Positions 35,864 through 44,447 of a stretch of DNA of 54,864 nucleotides are shown here, piece after piece. The translations under genes and the position numbers were made by a program. Each line of letters starts with the position of its first letter. Positions within the stretch are counted from its first letter, which is position 1. The notes beneath the pieces were generated by a model. It saw only the letters and a list, made by a program, of their open reading frames with translations. It made no database searches and had not been told where the DNA came from. Source of the stretch: Faecousia sp. (GTDB taxonomy: Bacteria; Bacillota; Clostridia; Oscillospirales; Oscillospiraceae); contig JARIBV010000043.1 of the NCBI GenBank assembly GCA_029257335.1, positions 1 through 54,864 on the forward strand, given 5' to 3'.

Positions 35864-36535
35864 TTAGGATACGGCGCCGATGCGCCCAAAGTCTCTTTCA
35901 TTGTTTTTTACCTCATCGGGGCCGGGAACCATGATGCAGGTCACCTTTCCCAAAATGTAGCGGGTATCCACCTGCCCAATTTCGACGAGGCGACTGTCGG
36001 AAGAGTGATTTCGGTTGTCACCCATCAAAAACACATGTCCCTTGTCCACCGTATAGGGAAAGGTCACCCCCTGATTTCCCCAGCTGCCCCGAATGGGCTC
36101 GTTGATATAAGGCTCGTCCAGGGCAACCCCGTCCACATAGACCGCACCGGTGAGGTAGTCGATGTCCACGGTCTGGCCTTCTGTGGCAATCACCCGCTTT
36201 ACGATGGGTTCCTGATCGAAGGCAGGCACCAGGGCCACCACCACATCGCCGTTTTCGATTTGATCGCCGTGGTAAAATACATTGCTCAGCAAAGCCACAT
36301 AGTCCCGATTCACCAAAGTGGGATACATGGAAGAACCGGAGACCGTCACCACACGCAGCACAAACACAAATACCAGCATGACCCCGGCCAGGATATACAC
36401 CGCATCATGGAGATACAGATACAGGTTCTGCCACAGATTCTCTGCTGTTTTCTTTTTGGGCTCCTGATCCGGCTCCTGGGGCTGCTGTGCAGGGTCCCGC
36501 TCCGGCTTCTCTGATTCCTTGAACTCGTGATCCAT
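35864..36535 (-). CDS. lepB: Signal peptidase I
   Basis: 223 residues. A Pro/Glu/Gln-rich cytoplasmic tail (1-31), one membrane helix (about 44-62), then the catalytic domain with Ser69 (SGSSMYP), Lys113 (VKRVIA) and the GDNRNHSSDSR block. It cleaves exported preproteins. ATG 36533-36535 chosen over an ATG 9 nt upstream because AAAGGA is then correctly spaced. Confidence 0.96.
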   Translation of the reverse strand: MDHEFKESEKPERDPAQQPQEPDQEPKKKTAENLWQNLYLYLHDAVYILAGVMLVFVFVLRVVTVSGSSMYPTLVNRDYVALLSNVFYHGDQIENGDVVVALVPAFDQEPIVKRVIATEGQTVDIDYLTGAVYVDGVALDEPYINEPIRGSWGNQGVTFPYTVDKGHVFLMGDNRNHSSDSRLVEIGQVDTRYILGKVTCIMVPGPDEVKNNERDFGRIGAVS

Positions 36536-36572
36536 ATTTATCATTCCTTTTGCCAAGAATTTTCCACATCTC

Positions 36573-36601
36573 ATTATACACGAAATCTCATAGAAAAAAA
36601 A
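36573..36601 (-). promoter_or_regulatory. Possible promoter of lepB operon
   Basis: Consensus minus-strand -10 TATAAT (36578-36573); the -35 region is only a T-run (TTTTTT), so the match is partial. Confidence 0.4.
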
Positions 36602-36626
36602 GGGGTTCTCATTTTTCTTTCCAAAA

Positions 36627-36659
36627 GAAAAATGGACGCACCCAAAAAAGGTGCGTCCA
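36627..36659 (-). terminator. Terminator after rplS
   Basis: On the minus strand, TGGACGCACC pairs with GGTGCGTCCA around a 7-nt T-rich loop, followed by TTTTTC. Confidence 0.9.
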
Positions 36660-36672
36660 CTTGTTTGAAAAA

Positions 36673-37014
36673 TCAAACCTTTTCCTTGACCTTAGCAGCC
36701 TTGCCGAAGCGCTCACGCAGGTAGTACAGCTTTGCTCTGCGAACCTTACCGTGACGGACGGTCTCCACCTTCACGACGCGGGGGCCATGAACGGGGAACA
36801 CCTTCTCGCAGCCTACGCCGTAGGACACACGACGAACGGTGATGGTCTCGCCGATGCCGCCATGCTTACGAGCAATGATGGTGCCCTCGAAAATCTGAAT
36901 TCTCTCACGGGTACCTTCGGTGATCTTCTGATGCACGCGAACGGTATCGCCCACCTTCATCTCGGGCAGCTCGGGCTTCATGTATTGGCTTGTCAGTGCC
37001 TTCATCAAATCCAT
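36673..37014 (-). CDS. rplS: 50S ribosomal protein L19
   Basis: 113 residues. Typical L19 with [25 protein letters not shown] and FPVHGPRV blocks, at the 30S-50S interface. ATG 37012-37014 follows AAGGAGG; upstream in-frame codons lie in the leader. It has its own promoter and terminator. Confidence 0.98.
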   Translation of the reverse strand: MDLMKALTSQYMKPELPEMKVGDTVRVHQKITEGTRERIQIFEGTIIARKHGGIGETITVRRVSYGVGCEKVFPVHGPRVVKVETVRHGKVRRAKLYYLRERFGKAAKVKEKV

Positions 37015-37092
37015 GTTTACGTCCTCCTTCAATTTAGGCGTTCGTAACCGTGTGACGCACGGCAGAGGACACACCTGTTTTCAGACCGATTT
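37015..37092 (-). promoter_or_regulatory. rplS 5' leader, probable r-protein leader
   Basis: About 75 nt of untranslated leader with a CCGTG-CGTCA-CACGG hairpin (near 37049-37063). L19 leaders that bind L19 are known in Firmicutes; this leader is in the right place, but I did not check it against the family model. Confidence 0.4.
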
Positions 37093-37121
37093 ATTCTAGC
37101 ACACTTCCTTCAAAATTGCAA
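37093..37121 (-). promoter_or_regulatory. Promoter of rplS
   Basis: Minus-strand -35 TTGCAA (37121-37116), 17-bp spacer, -10 TAGAAT (37098-37093). Confidence 0.82.
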
Positions 37122-37358
37122 TAGTTTTTTCTGCTTTTTCCTGTGTTTTTCAATTTTAAGTACTTTATTCACAAAACACAGTGGAATATTCTCCGGCCGC
37201 CCGCCCTTTTTTATAATACCGGAGCCGGGTACCGCCCGTCCTATCCCCCGGAGATCGATGGAGAGACGGAGATTTTTTCTGTTTTTTGCAGCACGCCGCT
37301 TTTTGCCCGGAAACTGGGCATCCTTTTTTCAGACGGGTTTCTTGCCCTTTCGTCTGTC
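37122..37358. other. Divergent intergenic region between rplS and dnaG
   Basis: Between the rplS promoter and the dnaG promoter. I see no convincing gene or repeat. An in-frame extension of dnaG upstream to 37286 is open but lacks a ribosome-binding site. Confidence 0.5.
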
Positions 37359-37387
37359 TTGACCATGGGGATTCTTTGGAGTATAAT
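37359..37387 (+). promoter_or_regulatory. Promoter of dnaG-sigma operon
   Basis: -35 TTGACC (37359-37364), 17-bp spacer, -10 TATAAT (37382-37387), 28 nt before the dnaG ATG. Confidence 0.88.
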
Positions 37388-37414
37388 GAGGAAAAAGAGG
37401 AAGGAGGGAGGACC

Positions 37415-39157
37415 ATGGCGTTTCCCCAGGCTTTTCTGGAAGAGCTCATTGCCCGCAGCCCCATCGAGGATGTGGTGGGCCAATATGTCACCATGACACG
37501 CCGAGGCAGCAACCTCTTCGGTCTTTGTCCCTTCCACGGAGAAAAGACTGCCTCCTTTTCCGTGGCACCGGACAAGGGTATTTTTTATTGCTTCGGCTGC
37601 CACAAGGGCGGCGGTGTTGTCAATTTTATTATGGAGATCGAAAGCCTCAGCTATCCCGACGCAGTCCGGTTTCTGGCAAAGCGGGCGGGGCTGGAGGTGC
37701 CGGAGGATGCCCAGTACCAAAGCCGCTACCGTCAGCAGGAACGGCTCTGGGCCCTGTGCAGGGAGGCCGCCCGGTTTTTCCATACCCAGCTGTACGCCCC
37801 TGCGGGAGCGGAGGGGCTTCAGTACGCTCAAAAGCGGGGCATCAGCAGAACCACCCTTACCAACTTCGGCATGGGCTTCGCCCCCAACAGCTGGACGGGG
37901 CTTCTGGATGCCATGAAGAAAAAGGGCTACACGGAGCAGGAGCTGCTGGATGCCGGTCTGGCCCTGCGCCACCAGACCAAAGGTACGGTTTATGACCGGT
38001 TCCGCAACCGGCTTATGTTCCCCATCATCGATGTCCGGGGCCATGTCATCGGCTTCGGCGGCCGTGTCATGGACGATTCCACGCCTAAATATCTGAATTC
38101 CCCGGAAACTTTGATCTTTAACAAACGAAAAAATCTCTTCGCCATGAATCTGGCGAAAAAAACCAAGGCCCCCCAGCTGATTCTGGTGGAGGGCTATATG
38201 GACGCCGTGGCCCTGCATCAATACGGATTCGACTGCGCCGTGGCCTCCCTTGGCACCGCCCTCACCGAAGAGCAGGTGACCCTGCTTTCCAAATACACCT
38301 CACAGGTGGTCCTCATCTATGACGGGGACGAGGCGGGCCAGAATGCCACCCGCCGGGCCATGCCCATGTTGGAGAAAGCCGGGCTTCAGATGCGGGTGCT
38401 GCGAATCCCCAACGCCAAGGACCCCGACGAATTCCTGAAAAAATTCGGCCCGGACCGTTTCAAAATCCTGCTGGAGGATGCGGAAAATCAGCTGGAATAT
38501 CAGCTTCAGGCCCTGGCACGGAAGTTTGACCTGTCCCTGCCCGACCAGAAGGTGGAGTTTCTCAAGGCAGCGGCCGAGCTTCTGGCCACCGTGGGAAACG
38601 CCGTGGAGCGTGAGGTCTACGGGACCCGGGCCGCAGAGGCCGCCGGCGTTACCTACGAGGCCCTGAAGCTGGAAATTTCAAAGGCCTTCAAGCGCCGTGT
38701 GCGCCGGGAGCAGAAAAAGCAGGAAAAGATCGATCTGGCCCCTGCCCAGCAGCTGCGGCCGAAGAGCCGCACCATCCGCTATGACAATCTCCGTTCTGCC
38801 ATGGCGGAGGAGGGCCTTCTGGGGCTGGTGCTTCGGGAGCCTGCGTTTCTGGATCTGGTGGATGTGGACCCCGGCGAATTTTCCTGTGAGCTTCTGGGCA
38901 GATGCTTCCGGATGCTGACAGAGCAGCACAAAGCGGGCTATCAGGTGAGCCTTGCCTCCCTGGAGGGCTTCACCCCAGAGGAAAGCTCCCATCTGGCGGG
39001 AGTGGCACAAAAGCAGGAAGGGCCCGTGAAGGAAGAGGCCCTGCGGGACTATATGGCGGTGATCCACCGGCAGTACAGCCTGTCTCAGACCACCCGGCCC
39101 GATGACCTCATGGCCCTGCGTGATGCCATGCGGGACAAAAAGGGGTATCACGACTGA
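37415..39157 (+). CDS. dnaG: DNA primase DnaG
   Basis: 580 residues. CHC2 zinc finger (Cys38, His41, Cys59, Cys62), primase core with RNAP-basic-type motif, TOPRIM acidic residues in LVEGYMDAV and YDGDEAGQ, and a C-terminal DnaB-interaction domain (about 430-580). ATG 37415 follows AAGGAGGGAGG. Followed after 42 nt by a sigma-70 gene, the Firmicute macromolecular-synthesis order. Confidence 0.97.
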   Translation: MAFPQAFLEELIARSPIEDVVGQYVTMTRRGSNLFGLCPFHGEKTASFSVAPDKGIFYCFGCHKGGGVVNFIMEIESLSYPDAVRFLAKRAGLEVPEDAQYQSRYRQQERLWALCREAARFFHTQLYAPAGAEGLQYAQKRGISRTTLTNFGMGFAPNSWTGLLDAMKKKGYTEQELLDAGLALRHQTKGTVYDRFRNRLMFPIIDVRGHVIGFGGRVMDDSTPKYLNSPETLIFNKRKNLFAMNLAKKTKAPQLILVEGYMDAVALHQYGFDCAVASLGTALTEEQVTLLSKYTSQVVLIYDGDEAGQNATRRAMPMLEKAGLQMRVLRIPNAKDPDEFLKKFGPDRFKILLEDAENQLEYQLQALARKFDLSLPDQKVEFLKAAAELLATVGNAVEREVYGTRAAEAAGVTYEALKLEISKAFKRRVRREQKKQEKIDLAPAQQLRPKSRTIRYDNLRSAMAEEGLLGLVLREPAFLDLVDVDPGEFSCELLGRCFRMLTEQHKAGYQVSLASLEGFTPEESSHLAGVAQKQEGPVKEEALRDYMAVIHRQYSLSQTTRPDDLMALRDAMRDKKGYHD

Positions 39158-39199
39158 ATCCATACTATATATTATAAAGGGAAGGAAACGAGGGACTCT

Positions 39200-40057
39200 A
39201 TGGCAGCATTGACCGATTCGACCGCAGTTTTAGAAGACGGGCTTGGAGAATATCTCCGTCAGGTCCGCCTCATTCCCATGCTCACGCCGGAGGAGGAACG
39301 GCTGCTTGCCATCCGGTGCGCCCAAGGGGACCCGGAGGCGCAGCGTGCCCTGGTCAACAGCAACCTGCGTCTTGTGATCTCCATTGCAAAAGAATACGGG
39401 GGCCGGGGCGTTCCCCTCATGGACCTGATCCAGGAGGGCAATATCGGCCTGATCGTGGCCGCAAGGAAATTTGACTATCGTCTGGAATACCGCTTTTCCA
39501 CCTATGCCACCAAATGGATCCGCCAGGGCATTACCCGGTGCCTGATGAACCACGCAGGTCTCATCCGGGTACCCATCCACACTGCCGAACGGATGCGAAA
39601 GCTGATGGGCGCCAGGGCCGCCCTGGTGCAAAACACCGGGCAGGAGCCGGATCTGCAGGCCCTGTCCGCCGCCACCGGCATCCCCGCAGACAAGGTGGAG
39701 AAGCTTTTGCAGCTCATCCCGGAGACCTGTTCTCTGGATGCCCCGGCCGGGGAGGAAGGCGACAGCACCATGGGGCAGCTGCTTGCCGACGACCGGGTGA
39801 AAGACCCCCAGGAGGCCTTGGTCCAGGCCCAGCTGTTGGAAACCATGGATCATCTGCTTTCCCGGCTGACCCAGCGGCAGCAGACCATTCTGCGCCTGCA
39901 CTTCGGCATGGACGACGGCATCTGTCACTCTCTGGAAGAGATCTCCGGGCAGCTGGGCATCTCCAAAGAACGGGTCCGGCAGGTGGAGCGGCAGGCCTTT
40001 GACAAGCTCAAGCACATGGGGGCCGAGCTGGGGCTGGAAGATTTTCGAGAGGAATAA
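39200..40057 (+). CDS. RpoD-like sigma-70 factor without region 1.1
   Basis: 285 residues, against about 370 for Firmicute SigA. Region 1.2 (about 12-45), 2.1-2.2 (NLRLVISIAKEY, DLIQEGNIGL), 2.3-2.4 (RFSTYATKWIRQGITR, about 98-113), 3 (about 120-190) and 4 (about 210-285) are present. The region 4.2 helix-turn-helix GISKERVRQVERQA is intact. Region 1.1 is missing. The 2.3 Trp pair of SigA (WW) is KW here. The place after dnaG is that of rpoD, but the short form leaves open whether it is the primary sigma factor. The next gene, 17 nt on, encodes a degenerate sigma-like protein. Confidence 0.9.
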   Translation: MAALTDSTAVLEDGLGEYLRQVRLIPMLTPEEERLLAIRCAQGDPEAQRALVNSNLRLVISIAKEYGGRGVPLMDLIQEGNIGLIVAARKFDYRLEYRFSTYATKWIRQGITRCLMNHAGLIRVPIHTAERMRKLMGARAALVQNTGQEPDLQALSAATGIPADKVEKLLQLIPETCSLDAPAGEEGDSTMGQLLADDRVKDPQEALVQAQLLETMDHLLSRLTQRQQTILRLHFGMDDGICHSLEEISGQLGISKERVRQVERQAFDKLKHMGAELGLEDFREE

Positions 40058-40074
40058 TTTAGGGAGGAACCGCC

Positions 40075-41082
40075 ATGACATTGGATTTAGAATTAGAACT
40101 GGAAGAGCCGGGCTGGCGCAAGGCCATCGACCTGATGGCCCCCGGAACCGAAATTCCCGTGGAACGATTTTTTGCCATTCTGGGCAGTGCCGACGAAGAA
40201 GAGGCCATGCAGGCCGCCCTGGCCCTGGAACTGCGGGGCGTGGGGCTGGATGTTTCCCATCTGCCCCAGTATACCATCGGCCAGCTTGGTCAGCGGCTGA
40301 TGCAGGAGGCGGCTCTGGTGCGGGCCGGTGCCATCCCCGAGGGCCTCAAATCCGACGACCCGCTCAAGATGTACTGCAACGACTTGAACCGTCTGCGCCG
40401 CATTTCCGAAGAGGAGGCCCGGCAGCTGCTTGGCCGGGGGGATCTCAACGGTCTGACGGAGGGACTTCTCTGGCTGGTGGCCAAGGAGGCCCCCAACTAT
40501 GCAGGCCAGGGCGTGCTTCTGCTGGACCTCATGCAGGAAGGTGCCATGGGGCTGATGAGTGCCGCCCCCAATCTGGAAGCGCCCTTGCTTTCCTGCGCAG
40601 TCTGGCACATCCGGCAGGCCATGGCCAGAGCGGTGGCCCTGCATTATCTGGTTTCGGGGGAAGCCCAGCGGCTTTTGGCCTCGGTGCGGGCCTATCAGAA
40701 GGCAGACCGACGGCTTTTGGAGCGTCTGGGACGAAATCCCGGCCCGGAGGAGCTGGCGCTGGAGCTGGGAAAATCCGTGGAGGATGTGCAGCAGATCGGA
40801 AAAATGGTCTCCGACGCCGCCAATGTGGCCCGGAGTCAGGCCCCCCAGGAACCGGAGAAGGAACCGGAGTCCGTGGAGGACTCCGCCTATTTCCAGCTGC
40901 GGGCACAGGTCGAGGAGCTTTTGTCCCGGCTGGAGCCTATGGATCAGAAGCTTTTGCAGCTGCGCTTCGGTCTGGACGGCCAGAAGCCCAAGTCTCAGGC
41001 GGAAGCCGCCGTGGAGCTGGGCATCTCCCTTGTCCAGCTTCAGACCAGAGAGGCACAGGCCATGGCTTTGCTGCGTCAATAG
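40075..41082 (+). CDS. Degenerate sigma-70-like protein with region 1.1-like N-terminus
   Basis: 335 residues. Residues 14-62 resemble sigma region 1.1 (IPVERFFAIL... LRGVGLDV). Region 1.2 DDPLKMYCNDLNRLRRISEEE (94-114) and 2.2 LLDLMQEGAMGLM (149-161) remain, so core-RNAP contact seems kept. In 2.3-2.4, SigA FSTYATWWIRQAITR becomes LSCAVWHIRQAMAR: melting aromatics and the -12 Thr are lost. In 4.2, SigA VTRERIRQIEAKAL becomes ISLVQLQTREAQAM, losing the Arg/Glu/Arg that read the -35. It likely binds RNA polymerase or the neighbouring sigma factor without recognising promoters. AGGGAGG precedes the ATG. Confidence 0.82.
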   Translation: MTLDLELELEEPGWRKAIDLMAPGTEIPVERFFAILGSADEEEAMQAALALELRGVGLDVSHLPQYTIGQLGQRLMQEAALVRAGAIPEGLKSDDPLKMYCNDLNRLRRISEEEARQLLGRGDLNGLTEGLLWLVAKEAPNYAGQGVLLLDLMQEGAMGLMSAAPNLEAPLLSCAVWHIRQAMARAVALHYLVSGEAQRLLASVRAYQKADRRLLERLGRNPGPEELALELGKSVEDVQQIGKMVSDAANVARSQAPQEPEKEPESVEDSAYFQLRAQVEELLSRLEPMDQKLLQLRFGLDGQKPKSQAEAAVELGISLVQLQTREAQAMALLRQ

Positions 41083-41089
41083 AATCATC

Positions 41090-41122
41090 AGGGCTGTCTT
41101 TGCAAAGGGACAGCCCTTTTTT
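41090..41122 (+). terminator. Terminator of dnaG-sigma operon
   Basis: AGGGCTGTC (41090-41098) pairs with GACAGCCCT (41109-41117), loop of 10 nt, then TTTTT. Confidence 0.88.
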
Positions 41123-41225
41123 CTGTGCTGCGTTCCGTCTGCCCCAGAGACCCGGGAGGGGGTCTTTTGCCCCGATGCGCCGGAGGGGGCTGTTTTCTCC
41201 TTTGGATAAGGTGCAATCGATCTTG

Positions 41226-41319
41226 TAAAATTTTATCCGTGAATTGTAAACGAAATTGAAACAAACCACAGAATTTCCGGGATTTATTGACACTTCCCGG
41301 CAGATGTGATAAAATTTTA
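41226..41319. repeat. Two copies of palindrome TAAAATTTTA
   Basis: The 10-bp palindrome occurs at 41226-41235 and at 41310-41319, 84 bp apart. The second copy covers the -10 box of the surface-polymer promoter. In an AT-rich intergenic region this may be chance or a pair of operator half-sites. Confidence 0.35.
41287..41315 (+). promoter_or_regulatory. Promoter of surface-polymer cluster
   Basis: -35 TTGACA (41287-41292), 17-bp spacer, -10 TAAAAT (41310-41315). The 5' untranslated region is about 55 nt. Confidence 0.82.
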
Positions 41320-41376
41320 TGAATACTGTTTAGTTCGTTCCTGCCATATACGGGAGCAATTCTTGGAGGTTTTTCT

Positions 41377-42870
41377 ATGACTTCTCAGCGGGTCTCGCCT
41401 TGGTCTCGGTTCGGCAAGCTTCCCACATTTGTGTTTATCCTGTGCATTTCCCAGCCCCTCATGGATGTGCTGTCTTACTGGGTGGAGGAGCTGCAAATCA
41501 GCAACGCCATTACCCTGGTCCTTCGCTTTGCCATGCTGGCCCTCATGGCAGCGGCCGGCTACCGTGTAAGCCGCCGCCGCAGGGTTTACTGGATCGGCGC
41601 CGGTATTCTGGCCGTGCTGACTGCGGGGCATATCTGGGCCCAGCTGGGGCCGGGCTACGGCGCTATGATGGGAGACCTTGCCAATCTGCTGCGCATCTAT
41701 CAGATGCCCATATGCACGGTCTGTTTTATCAGCTTTCTACGTGCGGACCCGGAGGTTCTGCCGGCCCTGCGCAAAGGCCTCTTCTGGAACATTCTCATCA
41801 TTGCTCTGGTGGAACTCCTGAGTCTTGTGACAAACACCAACCCCTTCACCTATCGCAACAGCCGGGAAGGTCTGCTGGGTTGGTTCTACTTTGCCAATAG
41901 TCAGAGTGCAATCTTATCTGCCGCCGCCCCCGTGGCCATGGCCTGGGCCATAGAAAAGCTGGAAAACCGGCCTGTGATCCTGACGCTGGTCATGGCGGTC
42001 AATCTGGGGCTTCTGTACGGTCTGGGCACAAGGCTGGCCTATCTGGGCCTTTTCGCTGCGGGCCTGGGGCTGGTGATCTCCCTGCTGCTCATTGACCGGA
42101 GGCAGAAAAAAGCCATGGGCGCTCTGCTGCTGGTGACGGTGCTGTTTCTAGGGGCCTTTCCCCTGTCTCCCATGTACCGCAACCAGAAAACCGTGGCGGC
42201 AAATGCGGTGAAAAAACAAAATCATATCAACAGCCTAATTGCCACCCAGAATTTCCTGCGGCACAGGCAGGACCTGACGGCCTCTGCCGCCGTGGACCCG
42301 GAGCCGGGTCAGCTGCGGCCCATGGGCACCCCCTTCCGGGAAGATCCCAAGCTGGGTCCTCTGGAGCTGGCCTATGAATCCTATCTGGGGGGGCTGGTGC
42401 ACCGGTTCGGCCTGGAACGGGTGGCAGAGCTTTACGGATATTCCTCAAAAGTTTCCGATCTTTCCAACATCCGAAAGCTGCGCATCAGCTACTGCAAGCT
42501 TTTGATGCAGGACCGCCCCGTCAGCAGTCTCCTGTTCGGTCTGGAGCTTGGGGACCTGACCTGGGAGGGCTATATCTATGATGTGGAAAATGACCTGCAC
42601 GGCATTTTCTTCCAGTGCGGCGGTCTGGGTCTTTTGCTTATGGTGCTGTTTCTGGCCTGGTTCCCCATCCGGATCCTGCGGGTCCTGATCCGGGACTGGA
42701 AACGCTATTTTACATTACAGGCCGCATCCTTTGGCATTGGATTTCTGACCTCCATGACCCATGTGTGGGCAACTGCCGGCGTACTGCGGCGGCCCAATGC
42801 CTCCATTTATCTGTCCGTCATTTTGGCCGCCATTTTCTGGCTGTCCCGGCCTGACCGGGCCGAGACCTAG
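41377..42870 (+). CDS. O-antigen ligase/polymerase-family membrane protein (copy 1)
   Basis: 497 residues, about twelve membrane helices, with a large extracytoplasmic loop (about 270-400) before a DVENDLHGIFF motif that resembles the HNxxL-type block of O-antigen ligases and Wzy polymerases. Such proteins join or polymerise undecaprenyl-linked glycans outside the membrane. The neighbouring gene encodes a clear paralogue sharing SPMY, VENDxHGI and VLRRPNAS blocks. Start ATG 41377 has TTGGAGG upstream. Confidence 0.8.
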   Translation: MTSQRVSPWSRFGKLPTFVFILCISQPLMDVLSYWVEELQISNAITLVLRFAMLALMAAAGYRVSRRRRVYWIGAGILAVLTAGHIWAQLGPGYGAMMGDLANLLRIYQMPICTVCFISFLRADPEVLPALRKGLFWNILIIALVELLSLVTNTNPFTYRNSREGLLGWFYFANSQSAILSAAAPVAMAWAIEKLENRPVILTLVMAVNLGLLYGLGTRLAYLGLFAAGLGLVISLLLIDRRQKKAMGALLLVTVLFLGAFPLSPMYRNQKTVAANAVKKQNHINSLIATQNFLRHRQDLTASAAVDPEPGQLRPMGTPFREDPKLGPLELAYESYLGGLVHRFGLERVAELYGYSSKVSDLSNIRKLRISYCKLLMQDRPVSSLLFGLELGDLTWEGYIYDVENDLHGIFFQCGGLGLLLMVLFLAWFPIRILRVLIRDWKRYFTLQAASFGIGFLTSMTHVWATAGVLRRPNASIYLSVILAAIFWLSRPDRAET

Positions 42871-42944
42871 AGGCGTTTCCCTTTTGGGATCCTGCCGGTA
42901 TGTACCCTTCAGGTGATAGAATCAGAAAGGATTGTAAGAGATAT

Positions 42945-44429
42945 ATGAAACTAAAAACCACCTTAAAAAACCATATCCCCGCATTGATCGCCGCTTTGTT
43001 CATCTGTCAGCCCCTTATGGATATCATTTCCTTCTGGTTTCAGGAATGGGGCATTTCCTCCCTGCCCACCCTGGTCATGCGCTTTGGGATCCTGGGCCTC
43101 ACCATTTTGCTGGGCTTCTTCCTTTCTGACCGGAAATGGATCTATTACACCGCAGCCGGTGTGGTGGTCTTTGTAGCCCTTGGGCATATCTGGGCCTGCA
43201 CCCAGGTGCCCGGAGGATATCAGCAGCCCTTTGCCGATCTTACCAACTATATCCGTGTGGTGCAGATGCCCATTACCGTCCTGTGCCTCATTTCCTTCCT
43301 GCGGGCCAATCCCAAGAGCTTTGAGGGGATGCAGTTCGGTCTGTTCATCGCTTTGATCCTGACCCTTGCGGTGGAGGCCGTCAGCGTGGTCACCGGCACC
43401 GACCCCCACACCTACAGCGACGGCCTGGGCATTCTGGGCTGGTTCAACAATACCAATTCCCAAAGCTCCAACCTCAGCGTGCTGATTCCCATTTCCCTGG
43501 CCTGGATCCTGACCCGCAAGGAGCGGAGCCTTCCCGTCTTCTGCCTCACCACCGTTGCAGGCTGCGGTGCGCTGTACTTCTTCGGCACCCGTCTGGCCTA
43601 TCTGGGCATCTATGCTTTGTGCATCGGTCTGGCGGTGTCCATCCTCATGGTCCGGCGGAAGGATTGGAAAATCAGCGTTTTCCTCTTCGCCCTGGCCATT
43701 GGCTTTACCGCCATTCTTCCCCTGTCTCCCATGTATGTCCACATGCAGGTGAACAACAACATCCAGAGCAACCGGCAAAACGATGTGAACACCCGTCTGG
43801 ACGGAGATCTGGAGGAGATCAAGCAGAATCTGGAAAAGGAACACAAAAAAGACAGCAAGCACTCGGACAAGCACACCGAGTTCACCGAGGCAGACCGTCA
43901 GAAGCTCATCAAGCAGCTGACTCCCGTGTATGAACATTATGTGTCGGACTTTGTGGATATCTTCGGTATTGAAAAAACCCTGGAGATGTACGACTATTCC
44001 ATCAATATCTATGACTTCTGCGATGTTCGCCCGAAAAAAATCATGTTTGCCCGGATGCTGATGAACGACTCCCCTGTCAGCGCCAACTTCTTCGGCCTGA
44101 ATCTGGCCCGGTTTACGGCGGGAGAAAACATCTATGATGTGGAAAACGACTTCCACGGCATCTACTTCCTCTTCGGAGGCGTGGGCCTGGGTGCCATGCT
44201 GCTGTTCATGGGCTATTTCCTCTATCTGGTCATTTGGGCCCTGGTGAAAAATCCGAAAAAGTATTACACCATGGAGGCCGCCTCCTATGGCATTGCTCTG
44301 CTGGTCTGTCTGGCCCATGTGTATAATACCGCCGGTGTCCTGCGCCGCCCCAACGCCTCTGTATTCCTGTCCGCTATTTTTGCCGGTATCTACTATCTGG
44401 TAAAAATCAAGGACTATCCAGAAACCTAA
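42945..44429 (+). CDS. O-antigen ligase/polymerase-family membrane protein (copy 2)
   Basis: 494 residues, similar topology and length to copy 1. The extracytoplasmic loop holds a charged segment (about residues 280-325, rich in Glu/Lys/Asp/His) not shared with copy 1. The core motifs SPMY, DVENDFHGIYF and GVLRRPNAS are shared. Start at ATG 42945 is the best fit to paralogue alignment, though its ribosome-binding site is weak; an in-frame ATG at 42900 is possible. Confidence 0.8.
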   Translation: MKLKTTLKNHIPALIAALFICQPLMDIISFWFQEWGISSLPTLVMRFGILGLTILLGFFLSDRKWIYYTAAGVVVFVALGHIWACTQVPGGYQQPFADLTNYIRVVQMPITVLCLISFLRANPKSFEGMQFGLFIALILTLAVEAVSVVTGTDPHTYSDGLGILGWFNNTNSQSSNLSVLIPISLAWILTRKERSLPVFCLTTVAGCGALYFFGTRLAYLGIYALCIGLAVSILMVRRKDWKISVFLFALAIGFTAILPLSPMYVHMQVNNNIQSNRQNDVNTRLDGDLEEIKQNLEKEHKKDSKHSDKHTEFTEADRQKLIKQLTPVYEHYVSDFVDIFGIEKTLEMYDYSINIYDFCDVRPKKIMFARMLMNDSPVSANFFGLNLARFTAGENIYDVENDFHGIYFLFGGVGLGAMLLFMGYFLYLVIWALVKNPKKYYTMEAASYGIALLVCLAHVYNTAGVLRRPNASVFLSAIFAGIYYLVKIKDYPET

Positions 44430-44447
44430 CGGTCCGGGAGGTCGCTC

